A stretch of DNA of 10,095 nucleotides from Methanobacteriota archaeon (GTDB taxonomy: Archaea > Thermoplasmatota > E2 > DHVEG-1). Shown here in pieces: positions 1-6,355 of the stretch; the first letter of the stretch is position 1; each line of letters starts with the position of its first letter. The DNA is taken from positions 1 to 10,095 of the forward strand of contig JAPKYG010000051.1 of the NCBI GenBank assembly GCA_026394435.1, read 5' to 3'. A program made the translations under genes and the position numbers. The notes under the pieces were generated by a model. It saw nothing but the letters and a program-made list of their open reading frames with translations, ran no database searches and was not told the origin of the DNA.

Positions 1-52
1 GGATTCCTTTCAGATTAAGCTCTGTTGTTCTTTCTATTTTTACCACCCTCAT
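1..52 (-). CDS. 5' end of a divergent gene, product unknown (partial)
   Basis: On the minus strand an ATG at 52..50 opens a frame that stays open to the window edge and reads MRVVKIERTTELNLKGI. Only 17 codons are visible, so no family can be named. Support is mainly positional. A BRE/TATA-like stretch (GAAAACTATATAAT on the minus strand, about 77-90) lies where a transcript starting 24-26 bp downstream would begin only a few nucleotides before this ATG, the short-leader layout seen elsewhere in the window. The gene would share its upstream region head-to-head with egsA. A chance open frame this short is quite possible. Confidence 0.45.
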   Translation of the reverse strand, partial: MRVVKIERTTELNLKGI

Positions 53-75
53 AGTATATACATAATATATACAAA

Positions 76-90
76 GATTATATAGTTTTC
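76..90 (-). promoter_or_regulatory. Archaeal BRE/TATA promoter for the divergent gene
   Basis: Read on the minus strand, GAAAACTATATAAT combines a purine/A-rich BRE with a TATA box. It sits about 30 bp ahead of the ATG at 52, which predicts a leader of only a few bases. Nearly the same 12-mer, GAAAACTATATA, precedes the DUF6015-type gene at about 3605-3616, so it looks like a preferred promoter form in this genome. Confidence 0.45.
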
Positions 91-151
91 GGTATAAATC
101 ATTAGAACCGGTTATGAACTTCAGACCAGTGACCTCTTACCGTTCAACAAA

Positions 152-168
152 AGAATAATATAATAAAC
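152..168 (+). promoter_or_regulatory. Probable TATA box of the egsA operon
   Basis: The AT-rich stretch AGAATAATATAATAAA is centred near 160, about 35 bp before the egsA ATG. A start point about 26 bp downstream would leave a leader of under 10 nt. That fits the absence of a Shine-Dalgarno sequence just before the ATG. Confidence 0.4.
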
Positions 169-194
169 CTGCAGTTCACTCCCCTGAGTCCACC

Positions 195-1289
195 ATGGAG
201 CGATTTACTAAATTCAAAACCATGATCTTCCCCAGGGAAGTCATCGTTGGTCATAACACAACAGATCAAATCAAGGGAATCTGCAATCATCTCGCACCAA
301 GTACCAACGTGCTGCTTGTCTGCGATAAGAATACCAAAAAAATATCTGGTGATCGGATTGAAAAGATCCTTTCTGGTGCTGGGTACGAGGTCAACATGGT
401 TGTCCTCTCTTTACCCTTAATCAAACGAGATGTTCTGCCCGCATGGCCCACGATCCGAGAAGTCAACACTGTTATTAAGGAAGCTAAGAAGACCAGCTCA
501 GATTTCTTACTTGGCGTCGGCGGCGGTTCCGTCATCGATGTCACGAAATGTGCAACCTATGAGCTTTCAATGAATTTTGTAAGCGTCCCGACATCAGCAT
601 CACATGATGGGATGGCGTCACCACGTGCTTCGTTGAAAGATAAAAAAGGTTCCATCTCAAAATCAGCGGTATCCCCCATGGCAGTCCTTGCCGACACTGC
701 GGTCATTATGAAAGCCCCTTATCGCATGCTTGCCTCAGGGTGTGCTGATGTGATATCAAACCTTACCGCAGTCAAAGACTGGGAGCTTGCTCATCGATTA
801 AAGGACGAAGAATTCAGTACTTTTGCTGCATCACTTTCAACAACATCATCTCAACTGTTACTTGACAAAGCAGAGGATATCCGCACAGGACTCGAAGAAG
901 CAGTCTGGCAAGCAATAAAATGCATGGTTGTCTCAGGGGTAGCCATGAGCGTTGCTGGAAACACTCGCCCCGCGTCCGGTGCTGAACATATGTTTTCGCA
1001 TATGCTTGATTCCACCGCACCAGGAAAAGCTTTACACGGAGAACAGTGCGGAGTAGGTTCTATCATGATGATGTACCTGCATGGAGGTGACTGGCAACTA
1101 ATTCGTGATGCATTAAAAATGATTGGTGCCCCGACCACCGCGAAAGAATTGAACATCCCTAAGAAAAAAATTATCCAGGCGCTCATGGGCGCGCAGAAGA
1201 TACGCCCTGATCGATATACGATCCTTGGTGAACTAGGATTAACCGAGGATGCCGCAAAGAAACTAGCGAAGATAACTGGAGTGATATGA
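195..1289 (+). CDS. egsA: sn-Glycerol-1-phosphate dehydrogenase [NAD(P)+]
   Basis: This cytoplasmic enzyme reduces dihydroxyacetone phosphate to sn-glycerol-1-phosphate, the backbone of archaeal ether lipids, using NAD(P)H. The 364-residue length is close to the usual roughly 350 of the family. The dinucleotide-binding GVGGGSVID motif lies at about residues 107-115, with the family block PTSASHDGMASPRAS at 132-146. Probable zinc ligands, by analogy with the iron/zinc alcohol-dehydrogenase fold, are D185 (SGCAD), H265 (AEHMFSH) and H281 (LHGEQCG). The ATG at 195 is chosen because the family N-terminus follows directly and the putative TATA box leaves only a short leader. The next gene begins inside its stop codon, so the two are co-transcribed. 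Presence of this enzyme marks the organism as an archaeon. Confidence 0.96.
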   Translation: MERFTKFKTMIFPREVIVGHNTTDQIKGICNHLAPSTNVLLVCDKNTKKISGDRIEKILSGAGYEVNMVVLSLPLIKRDVLPAWPTIREVNTVIKEAKKTSSDFLLGVGGGSVIDVTKCATYELSMNFVSVPTSASHDGMASPRASLKDKKGSISKSAVSPMAVLADTAVIMKAPYRMLASGCADVISNLTAVKDWELAHRLKDEEFSTFAASLSTTSSQLLLDKAEDIRTGLEEAVWQAIKCMVVSGVAMSVAGNTRPASGAEHMFSHMLDSTAPGKALHGEQCGVGSIMMMYLHGGDWQLIRDALKMIGAPTTAKELNIPKKKIIQALMGAQKIRPDRYTILGELGLTEDAAKKLAKITGVI

Positions 1290-1714
1290 TGGTTCTTGTT
1301 ACACTTGTTGGCGAACAACTCGCCGTCGAAGGCGAAGAATTCACCTACCTTGGTTCCAATAGTGAATGCAGAAACTGTCAACTGAAAACAGTGTGTTTTA
1401 ACCTGAAACCAGGACGGAAATACCGCATCACAAAACTACGAGATAAACACCATGAGTGCGGCATCCATGAAGGAAAAGTTGTCGTAGTCGAAGTCGAAGA
1501 ACTCCCCTTAACTGTTGCTATCACCAAAGAACTTACAGAGGGATCAACGACAACGGTGGAAAAAAAAGAATGCAAGAACATCGGGTGCGACTCTTTTGAA
1601 ATCTGCACCAGTACAGCACTTCAAAATGGAAAAATCTACACTATTAAGAAAGTGTACGGAAAAATGGAATGCCCAAAACACCATGTGTTATATAAGGTGG
1701 ACGTCATTGATTAA
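1286..1714 (+). CDS. UPF0179 family cysteine-rich protein
   Basis: This 142-residue protein has the length and cysteine pattern of the archaeal UPF0179 family, whose function is unknown. Eight cysteines fall into two similar groups: C28, C31, C37 with C58, and C96, C101, C107 with C129. Each last cysteine lies in a His-rich stretch (HHECGIH; MECPKHH), and a G-R/K-x-Y-x-I strand sits between the clusters in both halves. The protein therefore looks like an internal duplication of a four-Cys module, suited to holding zinc or Fe-S clusters. That metal role is inference. The ATGA overlap with the egsA stop (1286-1289) implies translational coupling; a second ATG at 1289 would shorten it by one residue. 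No membrane segment or signal peptide is visible. Confidence 0.88.
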   Translation: MMVLVTLVGEQLAVEGEEFTYLGSNSECRNCQLKTVCFNLKPGRKYRITKLRDKHHECGIHEGKVVVVEVEELPLTVAITKELTEGSTTTVEKKECKNIGCDSFEICTSTALQNGKIYTIKKVYGKMECPKHHVLYKVDVID

Positions 1715-1747
1715 TAACTGTTAAATGATAACCATCTTGTAAAACCG

Positions 1748-1760
1748 TTTATTTTTTTTA
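1748..1760 (+). terminator. T-run terminator of the egsA-UPF0179 operon
   Basis: Eight T residues (1752-1759) follow the UPF0179 stop by about 40 nt with no strong hairpin, which is the usual archaeal form of intrinsic termination. Confidence 0.55.
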
Positions 1761-1789
1761 AGTACATATCCTACGTACCCTACTTTTAG

Positions 1790-1800
1790 TAAAAAAAAAG
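1790..1800 (-). terminator. T-run terminator of metK
   Basis: Nine A residues at 1791-1799 give a T9 run on the minus strand starting about 20 nt after the metK stop. With the plus-strand T8 at 1752-1759 it separates the convergent transcripts without overlap. Confidence 0.55.
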
Positions 1801-1817
1801 GGAAAAATTGAGACGGT

Positions 1818-2987
1818 TTAGATCTTTGCTTCGTTTTTCAAGAGTTTTACCTTATCGAGTTTCTCCCAGGTAAAATCGGGGTCTTCTCGTCCAAAGTGAC
1901 CATAGGCAGCGGTATTTTTAAAGATTGGTCGGCGCAGGTCAAGTTGATCGATAATATCAGCGGGTTTTATGGGGAAAAATTCTCGTACGAGTACCTCGAT
2001 TGTATCAAGGGAAATCTTATTTGTTCCAAAACAATCAATATTAATGGAAACCGGCTCTGCAACTCCGATCGCATAGGCAAACTGGATTTCACATTTCTCT
2101 GCAATACCTGAGGCGACAATGTTTTTTGCGATATACCGTGTAGCATAGGCAGCACTACGATCGACTTTTGTCGGATCTTTACCGGAAAATGCGCCGCCCC
2201 CATGTCTGCCGATGCCCCCGTAGGTATCAACTATAATCTTTCTTCCAGTCAATCCAGCATCCGCGTACGGACCACCACGGATAAATGCTCCTGTGGGGTT
2301 CACATGATAAACGGTATCTTTATCTATCCATTCTTTACAGACGGGTTTAATCACCGTTTCGATAACATCTTTTCGTATCCTATCATGGGAGACACCACCA
2401 TCGTGCTGTGTCGATACAACAATCGTATGGGCTCGAACGGGTTTACCTTTTTCATCGTATTCAATCGAGACCTGTGATTTACCATCCGGCCGCAGGTACG
2501 AAATTCGGCCATTTTTTCTGATCTCCGATAATCGTTTGGTTAGTTTATGCGCTAGTAGAATCGGTAGTGGCATGAATTCCTTGGTTTCGTTGCAGGCATA
2601 TCCGTACATCATCCCTTGATCGCCTGCGCCTTGCTCTTTATGCAGACCTTTTCCTGCAGTGACGCCTTGGGAGATATCGGGGCTCTGTTCTGTAATCTGG
2701 ACCCAAACCGAGCAGGTTTCCCATTCTATGCCATATTCTGATTTGGTGTACCCGATTCCTTTGATGGTGTCGCGGACCACATGCGGGATGTCGATGTAGG
2801 CATCTGTGGTCATTTCACCAAAAATCATGACGCCTCCGTTCTTTGTTGCGGTCTCTACAGCAACTCGGGAGTTTTTATCCTGTCGGAGTGCTTCATCAAG
2901 TACCGCGTCGGATATCAGATCGCACATTTTATCAGGATGTCCTTCGGTAACAGATTCTGAACTTATGATACTCTTTCGTTTTGTCAT
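1818..2987 (-). CDS. metK: S-adenosylmethionine synthetase, bacterial/eukaryotic type
   Basis: It makes S-adenosylmethionine from methionine and ATP in the cytosol, supplying methyl groups. From the chosen start the protein has 389 residues, close to E. coli MetK (384). Visible motifs are ESVTEGHPDK (11-20), GAGDQG (120-125), TGRKIIVDTYGG (247-258) and the catalytic glycine/lysine loop GGGAFSGKDPTKVDRS (263-278); the C-terminus carries AAYGHFGRED. All family catalytic Lys, Asp and His positions I can place are present. This is the bacterial/eukaryotic MetK fold, not the divergent archaeal MAT found in most archaea, so transfer from bacteria is likely (inference). Start choice: ATG at 2987 (MTKRKS) matches the family N-terminus. 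An upstream in-frame ATG at 3011 lies on a TATA-like TTATATTA (about 3011-3018), which would instead drive a near-leaderless transcript from 2987. Confidence 0.95.
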   Translation of the reverse strand: MTKRKSIISSESVTEGHPDKMCDLISDAVLDEALRQDKNSRVAVETATKNGGVMIFGEMTTDAYIDIPHVVRDTIKGIGYTKSEYGIEWETCSVWVQITEQSPDISQGVTAGKGLHKEQGAGDQGMMYGYACNETKEFMPLPILLAHKLTKRLSEIRKNGRISYLRPDGKSQVSIEYDEKGKPVRAHTIVVSTQHDGGVSHDRIRKDVIETVIKPVCKEWIDKDTVYHVNPTGAFIRGGPYADAGLTGRKIIVDTYGGIGRHGGGAFSGKDPTKVDRSAAYATRYIAKNIVASGIAEKCEIQFAYAIGVAEPVSINIDCFGTNKISLDTIEVLVREFFPIKPADIIDQLDLRRPIFKNTAAYGHFGREDPDFTWEKLDKVKLLKNEAKI

Positions 2988-3071
2988 ACACTCACCCATT
3001 AAAGAAACCATAATATAAGGAAATCCACAACTCGAAGTAACTTATTAAGTTTATCAAAAAAGAAATTTATT

Positions 3072-3092
3072 GGTAAAAAAAAATAAAAAAAG
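3072..3092 (-). terminator. T-run terminator of the DUF6015-type gene
   Basis: A9 at 3075-3083 and A7 at 3085-3091 give two T runs on the minus strand right after the stop at 3100. They suggest that this gene and metK downstream are separate transcription units, with some read-through possible. Confidence 0.55.
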
Positions 3093-3099
3093 ATGGTGT

Positions 3100-3507
3100 T
3101 TACCCTATTTTCCGGGTTGTCACCCACATCTCGTCATCCATGGTGCCGTAGATATCATCATCAGAGATATTCTTTGGCTGTTTCTTATCGACAATGAGTG
3201 CGCTGCGCTCGGTGCCTATCTCTTTTGAGTATCGGGAGATTGTGTCTTTTTTCAGACGCCAGTAATGGGTACGCCATTCCCGACCGTCGTACAACGTGGT
3301 TTCTTCCCGTTCGGTCGTCAGCATGCCTTCCTCTTCAAGGATGTAGAACAGCTGTCGATCCTCAGGATCAAGCACGTTGTCGATGACGCGATCGTCAAAT
3401 CCAAAAATATCCATGACGAATCCTGCGTCACGCCGTGCTTCCTCGATGTCGATACCGACACGGTGTGCAATGGCTTTTGATAGGTCATCTAGTGTTATAA
3501 TTGTCAT
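3100..3507 (-). CDS. DUF6015-like protein of unknown function
   Basis: The 135-residue acidic protein resembles the DUF6015 family that I associate with Thermoplasmata; the assignment is from recalled sequence character, not a search. Residues 1-30 (TLDDLSKAIAHRVGIDIEEARR) look like a helical, helix-turn-helix-like start. The core FGFDDRVIDNVLDPEDRQLFYILEEEGML is followed by a TTEREETTLYDGREWRTHYWRL stretch that could be the beta-wing of a winged helix. The last 40 residues form a charged, lower-complexity tail. A role in transcription is possible but not shown. No signal peptide or membrane segment is seen. The ATG at 3507 has a weak GGAAAG upstream, and a BRE/TATA motif lies at about 3602-3616. 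It is divergent from the PfkB gene. Confidence 0.75.
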   Translation of the reverse strand: MTIITLDDLSKAIAHRVGIDIEEARRDAGFVMDIFGFDDRVIDNVLDPEDRQLFYILEEEGMLTTEREETTLYDGREWRTHYWRLKKDTISRYSKEIGTERSALIVDKKQPKNISDDDIYGTMDDEMWVTTRKIG

Positions 3508-3601
3508 AAAAATTCTTTCCTTTCCATTTTCATGCCCTTTTATGATCGCTTCCTGTCATTGGTTTTCTAAATTTTTTCGCACTATATCTGTACGGACATC
3601 A

Positions 3602-3616
3602 TATATATAGTTTTCT
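3602..3616 (-). promoter_or_regulatory. Archaeal BRE/TATA promoter upstream of the DUF6015-type gene
   Basis: Minus-strand GAAAACTATATATAT is a good BRE plus TATA match. It predicts a start point near 3580 and a leader of about 70 nt, longer than most here. A second, weaker CATAAAAG box near 3538-3545 on the minus strand would give a short leader instead. Confidence 0.4.
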
Positions 3617-3651
3617 CTAAATGGCCAGTTTTTTATGGTTTTTCAGGTCAA

Positions 3652-3712
3652 AAATATAAAAAAAGTAAAGCGTTTAAGCTAAAATAGAGGGTACATGATA
3701 CTATTGGTGGTG
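3652..3712 (+). promoter_or_regulatory. Promoter and Shine-Dalgarno of the PfkB gene
   Basis: AAATATAAAA (3652-3661) is a TATA-like box, predicting a start near 3683 and a leader of about 35 nt. GGTGGTG (3706-3712) is a clear Shine-Dalgarno 5 nt before the ATG at 3718 and decides that start. Confidence 0.5.
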
Positions 3713-3717
3713 TGTGA

Positions 3718-4764
3718 ATGGAGTCTTCCCTTCAGAAACGATTACTACAAACACTACAAGGTCTTGAGAGAACGGAATTTTCGACGTTCCATGTGGTTAT
3801 GCTTCCTGATTTCTTTGTCGATCATTTTGTATCCTTAGATACGGTAGAAAAGACATGTAATGCGGTAAAAACTGTTGCAGCACAAGGAGGTGGAAACCTC
3901 CCCGGGATTGCACAGCGGATTACTCAGGGGGGAAACGCTGCGAATACCGCTCTCGCGCTCGCACGACTTGGTATTAGCACTCATTTGATCTGTCGCACCG
4001 ATCCATTAGGTATGCATCTTTTACAGTATTTTTTAGGAAACAGCGGTGTGGACCTTTCGGGTGTGAAAACCGATGGAAACCTTGCGATCACTACCGCACT
4101 TGAGTTTCAGGAACACCATGCAAACGTCATGATTGGGGATCCTGGGTCGGTTGCTACCTTCAGCTTTGAGCTGCTGAATGATCATGATCGCGAGCTGATT
4201 GCATCCGCGGATCTTGTCGGGGTTACAAACTGGAATCTAAATCGCTCCGGCACCGATCTTGCTTGCAAGGTCTTTGAGATTGCAAAGAAACAGGGGGTGA
4301 GGACTTTCTTTGACTCGGGTGATCCCTCTCCTCGAGTATATGACATCCCTGAGTTGATAAATAAGGTGTTGACGAATCCTCAGTTGGATATCTTTGGACT
4401 CAATGAAAATGAACTACGATACTACAGTAACAGCTCTAATAAAACACAAGAGGAAATGATTACTACTGCGTTATTATTGAAAAAGAAGATACCAGCACGC
4501 ATTGATTTGCATACATCTCTGTTTTCTGGTTCGATTCGTAGCACATCTATAGTTGTACCGACGATGCTCCTTTCAACACAGTACAGATCCACCGGTGCAG
4601 GTGATGCATGGAACGCGGCAAACATGTTTGCAGATCTCCTTGGGTTTGCAGACGACGAACGATTGTTGTTCGCAAACATGTTCGCTGGACACTATATTTC
4701 TTCAACTGACGTGGTTCATTCAACGATTGACATGCTTATTAATTCTATTAAAAGGACCTTATAG
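3718..4764 (+). CDS. PfkB/ribokinase-family carbohydrate kinase
   Basis: A cytoplasmic kinase that transfers the ATP gamma-phosphate to a hydroxyl of a sugar, nucleoside or related small molecule; the substrate cannot be told from sequence. Family marks are the substrate-side glycine motif TQGGNAANTALALARLG (69-85), the NEN motif GLNENE (227-232) and the anion-hole/catalytic motif STGAGDAWNAANM (291-303) with D296 as the expected base. At 348 residues it is somewhat longer than typical ribokinases (about 300), mainly through an N-terminal 25-residue extension before the first strand (FHVVMLPDFFVDHFV). A good GGTGGTG Shine-Dalgarno supports the ATG at 3718. It stands alone between a divergent DUF6015-type gene and a convergent HD-domain gene, so context gives no pathway. 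Confidence 0.88.
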   Translation: MESSLQKRLLQTLQGLERTEFSTFHVVMLPDFFVDHFVSLDTVEKTCNAVKTVAAQGGGNLPGIAQRITQGGNAANTALALARLGISTHLICRTDPLGMHLLQYFLGNSGVDLSGVKTDGNLAITTALEFQEHHANVMIGDPGSVATFSFELLNDHDRELIASADLVGVTNWNLNRSGTDLACKVFEIAKKQGVRTFFDSGDPSPRVYDIPELINKVLTNPQLDIFGLNENELRYYSNSSNKTQEEMITTALLLKKKIPARIDLHTSLFSGSIRSTSIVVPTMLLSTQYRSTGAGDAWNAANMFADLLGFADDERLLFANMFAGHYISSTDVVHSTIDMLINSIKRTL

Positions 4765-4820
4765 ATTAACATGTTATTTTGATGCACTCTCCAAGGAAAA
4801 GAGGAATTTATCGGAAGGTA

Positions 4821-4848
4821 TTTATAGAATATATATTAATTCTATAAA
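4821..4848. repeat. Perfect 10-bp inverted repeat in the pfkB/HD convergent zone
   Basis: TTTATAGAAT (4821-4830) and ATTCTATAAA (4839-4848) are exact reverse complements around an 8-nt AT loop. The site is 57 nt past the pfkB stop and just beyond the T7 run that follows the small ORF on the other strand. It could be a bidirectional termination or processing hairpin, or a dyad bound by a protein. Confidence 0.7.
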
Positions 4849-4853
4849 AAAAT
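4846..4853 (-). terminator. T-run terminator of the HD gene / small ORF transcript
   Basis: A7 at 4846-4852 gives T7 on the minus strand directly after the small ORF stop (4854-4856). It would end a transcript that runs through both the HD gene and the small ORF. Confidence 0.45.
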
Positions 4854-4940
4854 TTATATACTATCTCTCCTTATCAACTCCAAGAATGGGGGAGGCAAAT
4901 TTTTTTTTAATCTCTCCTCACCACCTTCAAACTTCCCCAT
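4854..4940 (-). CDS. Candidate 28-residue small protein downstream of the HD gene
   Basis: On the minus strand, 14 nt after the HD gene's stop, an ATG (4940..4938) opens a 28-codon frame beginning MGKFEGGEERLKKNLPPP and ending with ELIRRDSI. An AAGGAG motif (4949..4944) lies 3 nt before the ATG, which is a strong Shine-Dalgarno at slightly short spacing, and a T7 run follows the stop at once. The layout matches a short last gene of an operon. The peptide is charged, soluble and unlike anything I recognise. The opposite strand carries the T9 terminator of pfkB, so the composition may instead reflect terminator and structure elements. Confidence 0.35.
   Translation of the reverse strand: MGKFEGGEERLKKNLPPPFLELIRRDSI
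4900..4908 (+). terminator. T-run terminator of the PfkB gene
   Basis: Nine T residues, the longest plus-strand T run after the pfkB stop, 136 nt downstream. It follows GAATGGGGGAGG and would be the expected pfkB 3' end, lying antisense to the small ORF. Confidence 0.45.
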
Positions 4941-4954
4941 TCTCTCCTTATTCT

Positions 4955-6211
4955 CTAAGAAAACAAGATTTTCTCTGCTTTTTTGGCGACAGTCTTTCGA
5001 TATTTCTCATCGGTGATAAGCATGATTGCCCAATCCGGAGCAATACGTGAACGAATCGCTTTAGCGACAGGGGTAAAATCATCCAAAGTCTTTATCTCAT
5101 TTCTATCCATAACCTGGATATCGGTTTTGTTAATTCGTGGTTCGGCTCGTAACAACTCAGGACGTGGGATGTCGATGATGATATGACCTTTGGGGATGTG
5201 GAACACGTCCTCCAACTCGCGTTCTTTCTCCCGCCGGGTCGACACATCCTCAAGCCGCTTCACGACATTGACTCCTTGTTTATCTAAATCCTGCAGTGAG
5301 ACCGCGTATGCCTGTTTGAAGAGATCACGATATTTCAGGCGCGTGATAATCTCCTGTTGAAACGGGCCCATGGTCTTTAGTGAGGTCATGATCTCAGCAT
5401 CAGTCATCCGGAAAAACTCAAACGGTTCCGCATCGGGTATTTCCTCCAGCGCCTTTGACAACATGAGTTCTGGGATACGCACGGTCTTATGAAAATACAC
5501 GGATGAATACATTAATGCACGCGCCATGAGAATGTTTTCTACGACATTGACGCCTTTACGCATCATCGTCAAATTCCCTTTATGAATCATGATCGTCTGC
5601 AAGAGCCGCTGAAGGTCAATCATCCCGTACGCAACACCCGTATAGTATGCATCACGCATGAGGTAATCTAATTGATCAACATCAATCGTGCTATTCAAGA
5701 GTTGACTGAGGTATGATTTTTTCGACAGTTTCCCTCGGACGATATTGACGATATCTTTTTTATTTACCTGGTGCTTATCAAGGATTTCATGTACTTTAGG
5801 TGCGGAAATAAACTGTTGTTCTTTTGCGTCTAAAATATCATAATTCCCAAGAATCAGTTTCTCCGTGAGATCGACATGATCAACGCCAAATCTCTCCATC
5901 AGAATCGATTCCAAGGTATGCGAGAACGGGCCATGACCAATATCATGTAACTGAGCAGCGCAGGTGATCAATTTCTTTTCCATCTCTTTCAGACCAAGGA
6001 TGTCGGCAATTTGAGATGCGATCATGGAGCTGCCAAGGGAATGTTCAAATCGGGTGTGATGTGCTCCAGGGAAGACCAGGTGGGCGAATCCAAGTTGTTT
6101 AATGTTATGCAGACGTTGTACCTCAGGAGTCTTGAGTAAATCATCCAGTATTCCGGTGATTTTTATATCACCATGAATCGGATCTCTGACAACCTTATGA
6201 TTTTCAATCAT
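4955..6211 (-). CDS. HD-domain phosphohydrolase (COG1078 / dNTPase-like)
   Basis: A cytoplasmic metal-dependent phosphohydrolase of the HD superfamily, closest in layout to the COG1078 group related to dGTP/dNTP triphosphohydrolases; the natural substrate is unproven. From the ATG at 6211 it has 418 residues. It opens with the family signature VVRDPIHGDI (7-16); metal ligands are expected at H57 (RFEHSLG), H89-D90 (QLHDIGHGPFSH) and D177/D182 (TIDVDQLDYLMRDAYYTG). The C-terminal 150 residues are a charged domain with RREKERELEDVFHIP. A GTG at 6259 in the same frame adds 16 hydrophobic residues. A TATA-like TTTTATAG at 6283-6290 would put a start point near that GTG, so a leaderless longer form is a real alternative. 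No signal peptide is evident. Confidence 0.88.
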   Translation of the reverse strand: MIENHKVVRDPIHGDIKITGILDDLLKTPEVQRLHNIKQLGFAHLVFPGAHHTRFEHSLGSSMIASQIADILGLKEMEKKLITCAAQLHDIGHGPFSHTLESILMERFGVDHVDLTEKLILGNYDILDAKEQQFISAPKVHEILDKHQVNKKDIVNIVRGKLSKKSYLSQLLNSTIDVDQLDYLMRDAYYTGVAYGMIDLQRLLQTIMIHKGNLTMMRKGVNVVENILMARALMYSSVYFHKTVRIPELMLSKALEEIPDAEPFEFFRMTDAEIMTSLKTMGPFQQEIITRLKYRDLFKQAYAVSLQDLDKQGVNVVKRLEDVSTRREKERELEDVFHIPKGHIIIDIPRPELLRAEPRINKTDIQVMDRNEIKTLDDFTPVAKAIRSRIAPDWAIMLITDEKYRKTVAKKAEKILFS

Positions 6212-6278
6212 ATGTTTTCTAGGGCAGAATAAAGAAAAGAGTTGAAATAGTTTTGTCACTCAGAATTCACTTGTAGAG

Positions 6279-6291
6279 CAAACTATAAAAC
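6279..6291. promoter_or_regulatory. Shared AT box between the HD and glutaredoxin-like genes
   Basis: The stretch CAAACTATAAAAC can act as BRE/TATA on the plus strand (start near 6312, about 44-nt leader to the ATT at 6356). Its complement, TTTTATAG, can act as a TATA box for the HD gene on the minus strand (start near 6260). It is the only good box I see in this divergent gap. Confidence 0.4.
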
Positions 6292-6355
6292 AAACTCAGT
6301 CATTTAACATTTCCACAATAGTGGGAGAATGTACAATCGTTAGTGAGGTGCTCCT

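Noticed and set aside
851..1381. A 176-codon minus-strand frame inside egsA
   Set aside because: It is a long shadow frame opposite a clearly conserved enzyme, with no supporting start signal or recognisable domain.
4853..4908. Possible plus-strand small RNA from TTTATATA (4853-4860) to T9 (4900-4908)
   Set aside because: The predicted start near 4880 would leave a transcript of only about 25-30 nt. The box is more simply part of the AT-rich tail of the small ORF and terminator zone.
4821..4951. CRISPR-like array from the repeated TCTCTCCT units
   Set aside because: The units are only 8-11 bp and unevenly spaced (47 and 30 nt), with no conserved repeat of CRISPR length.
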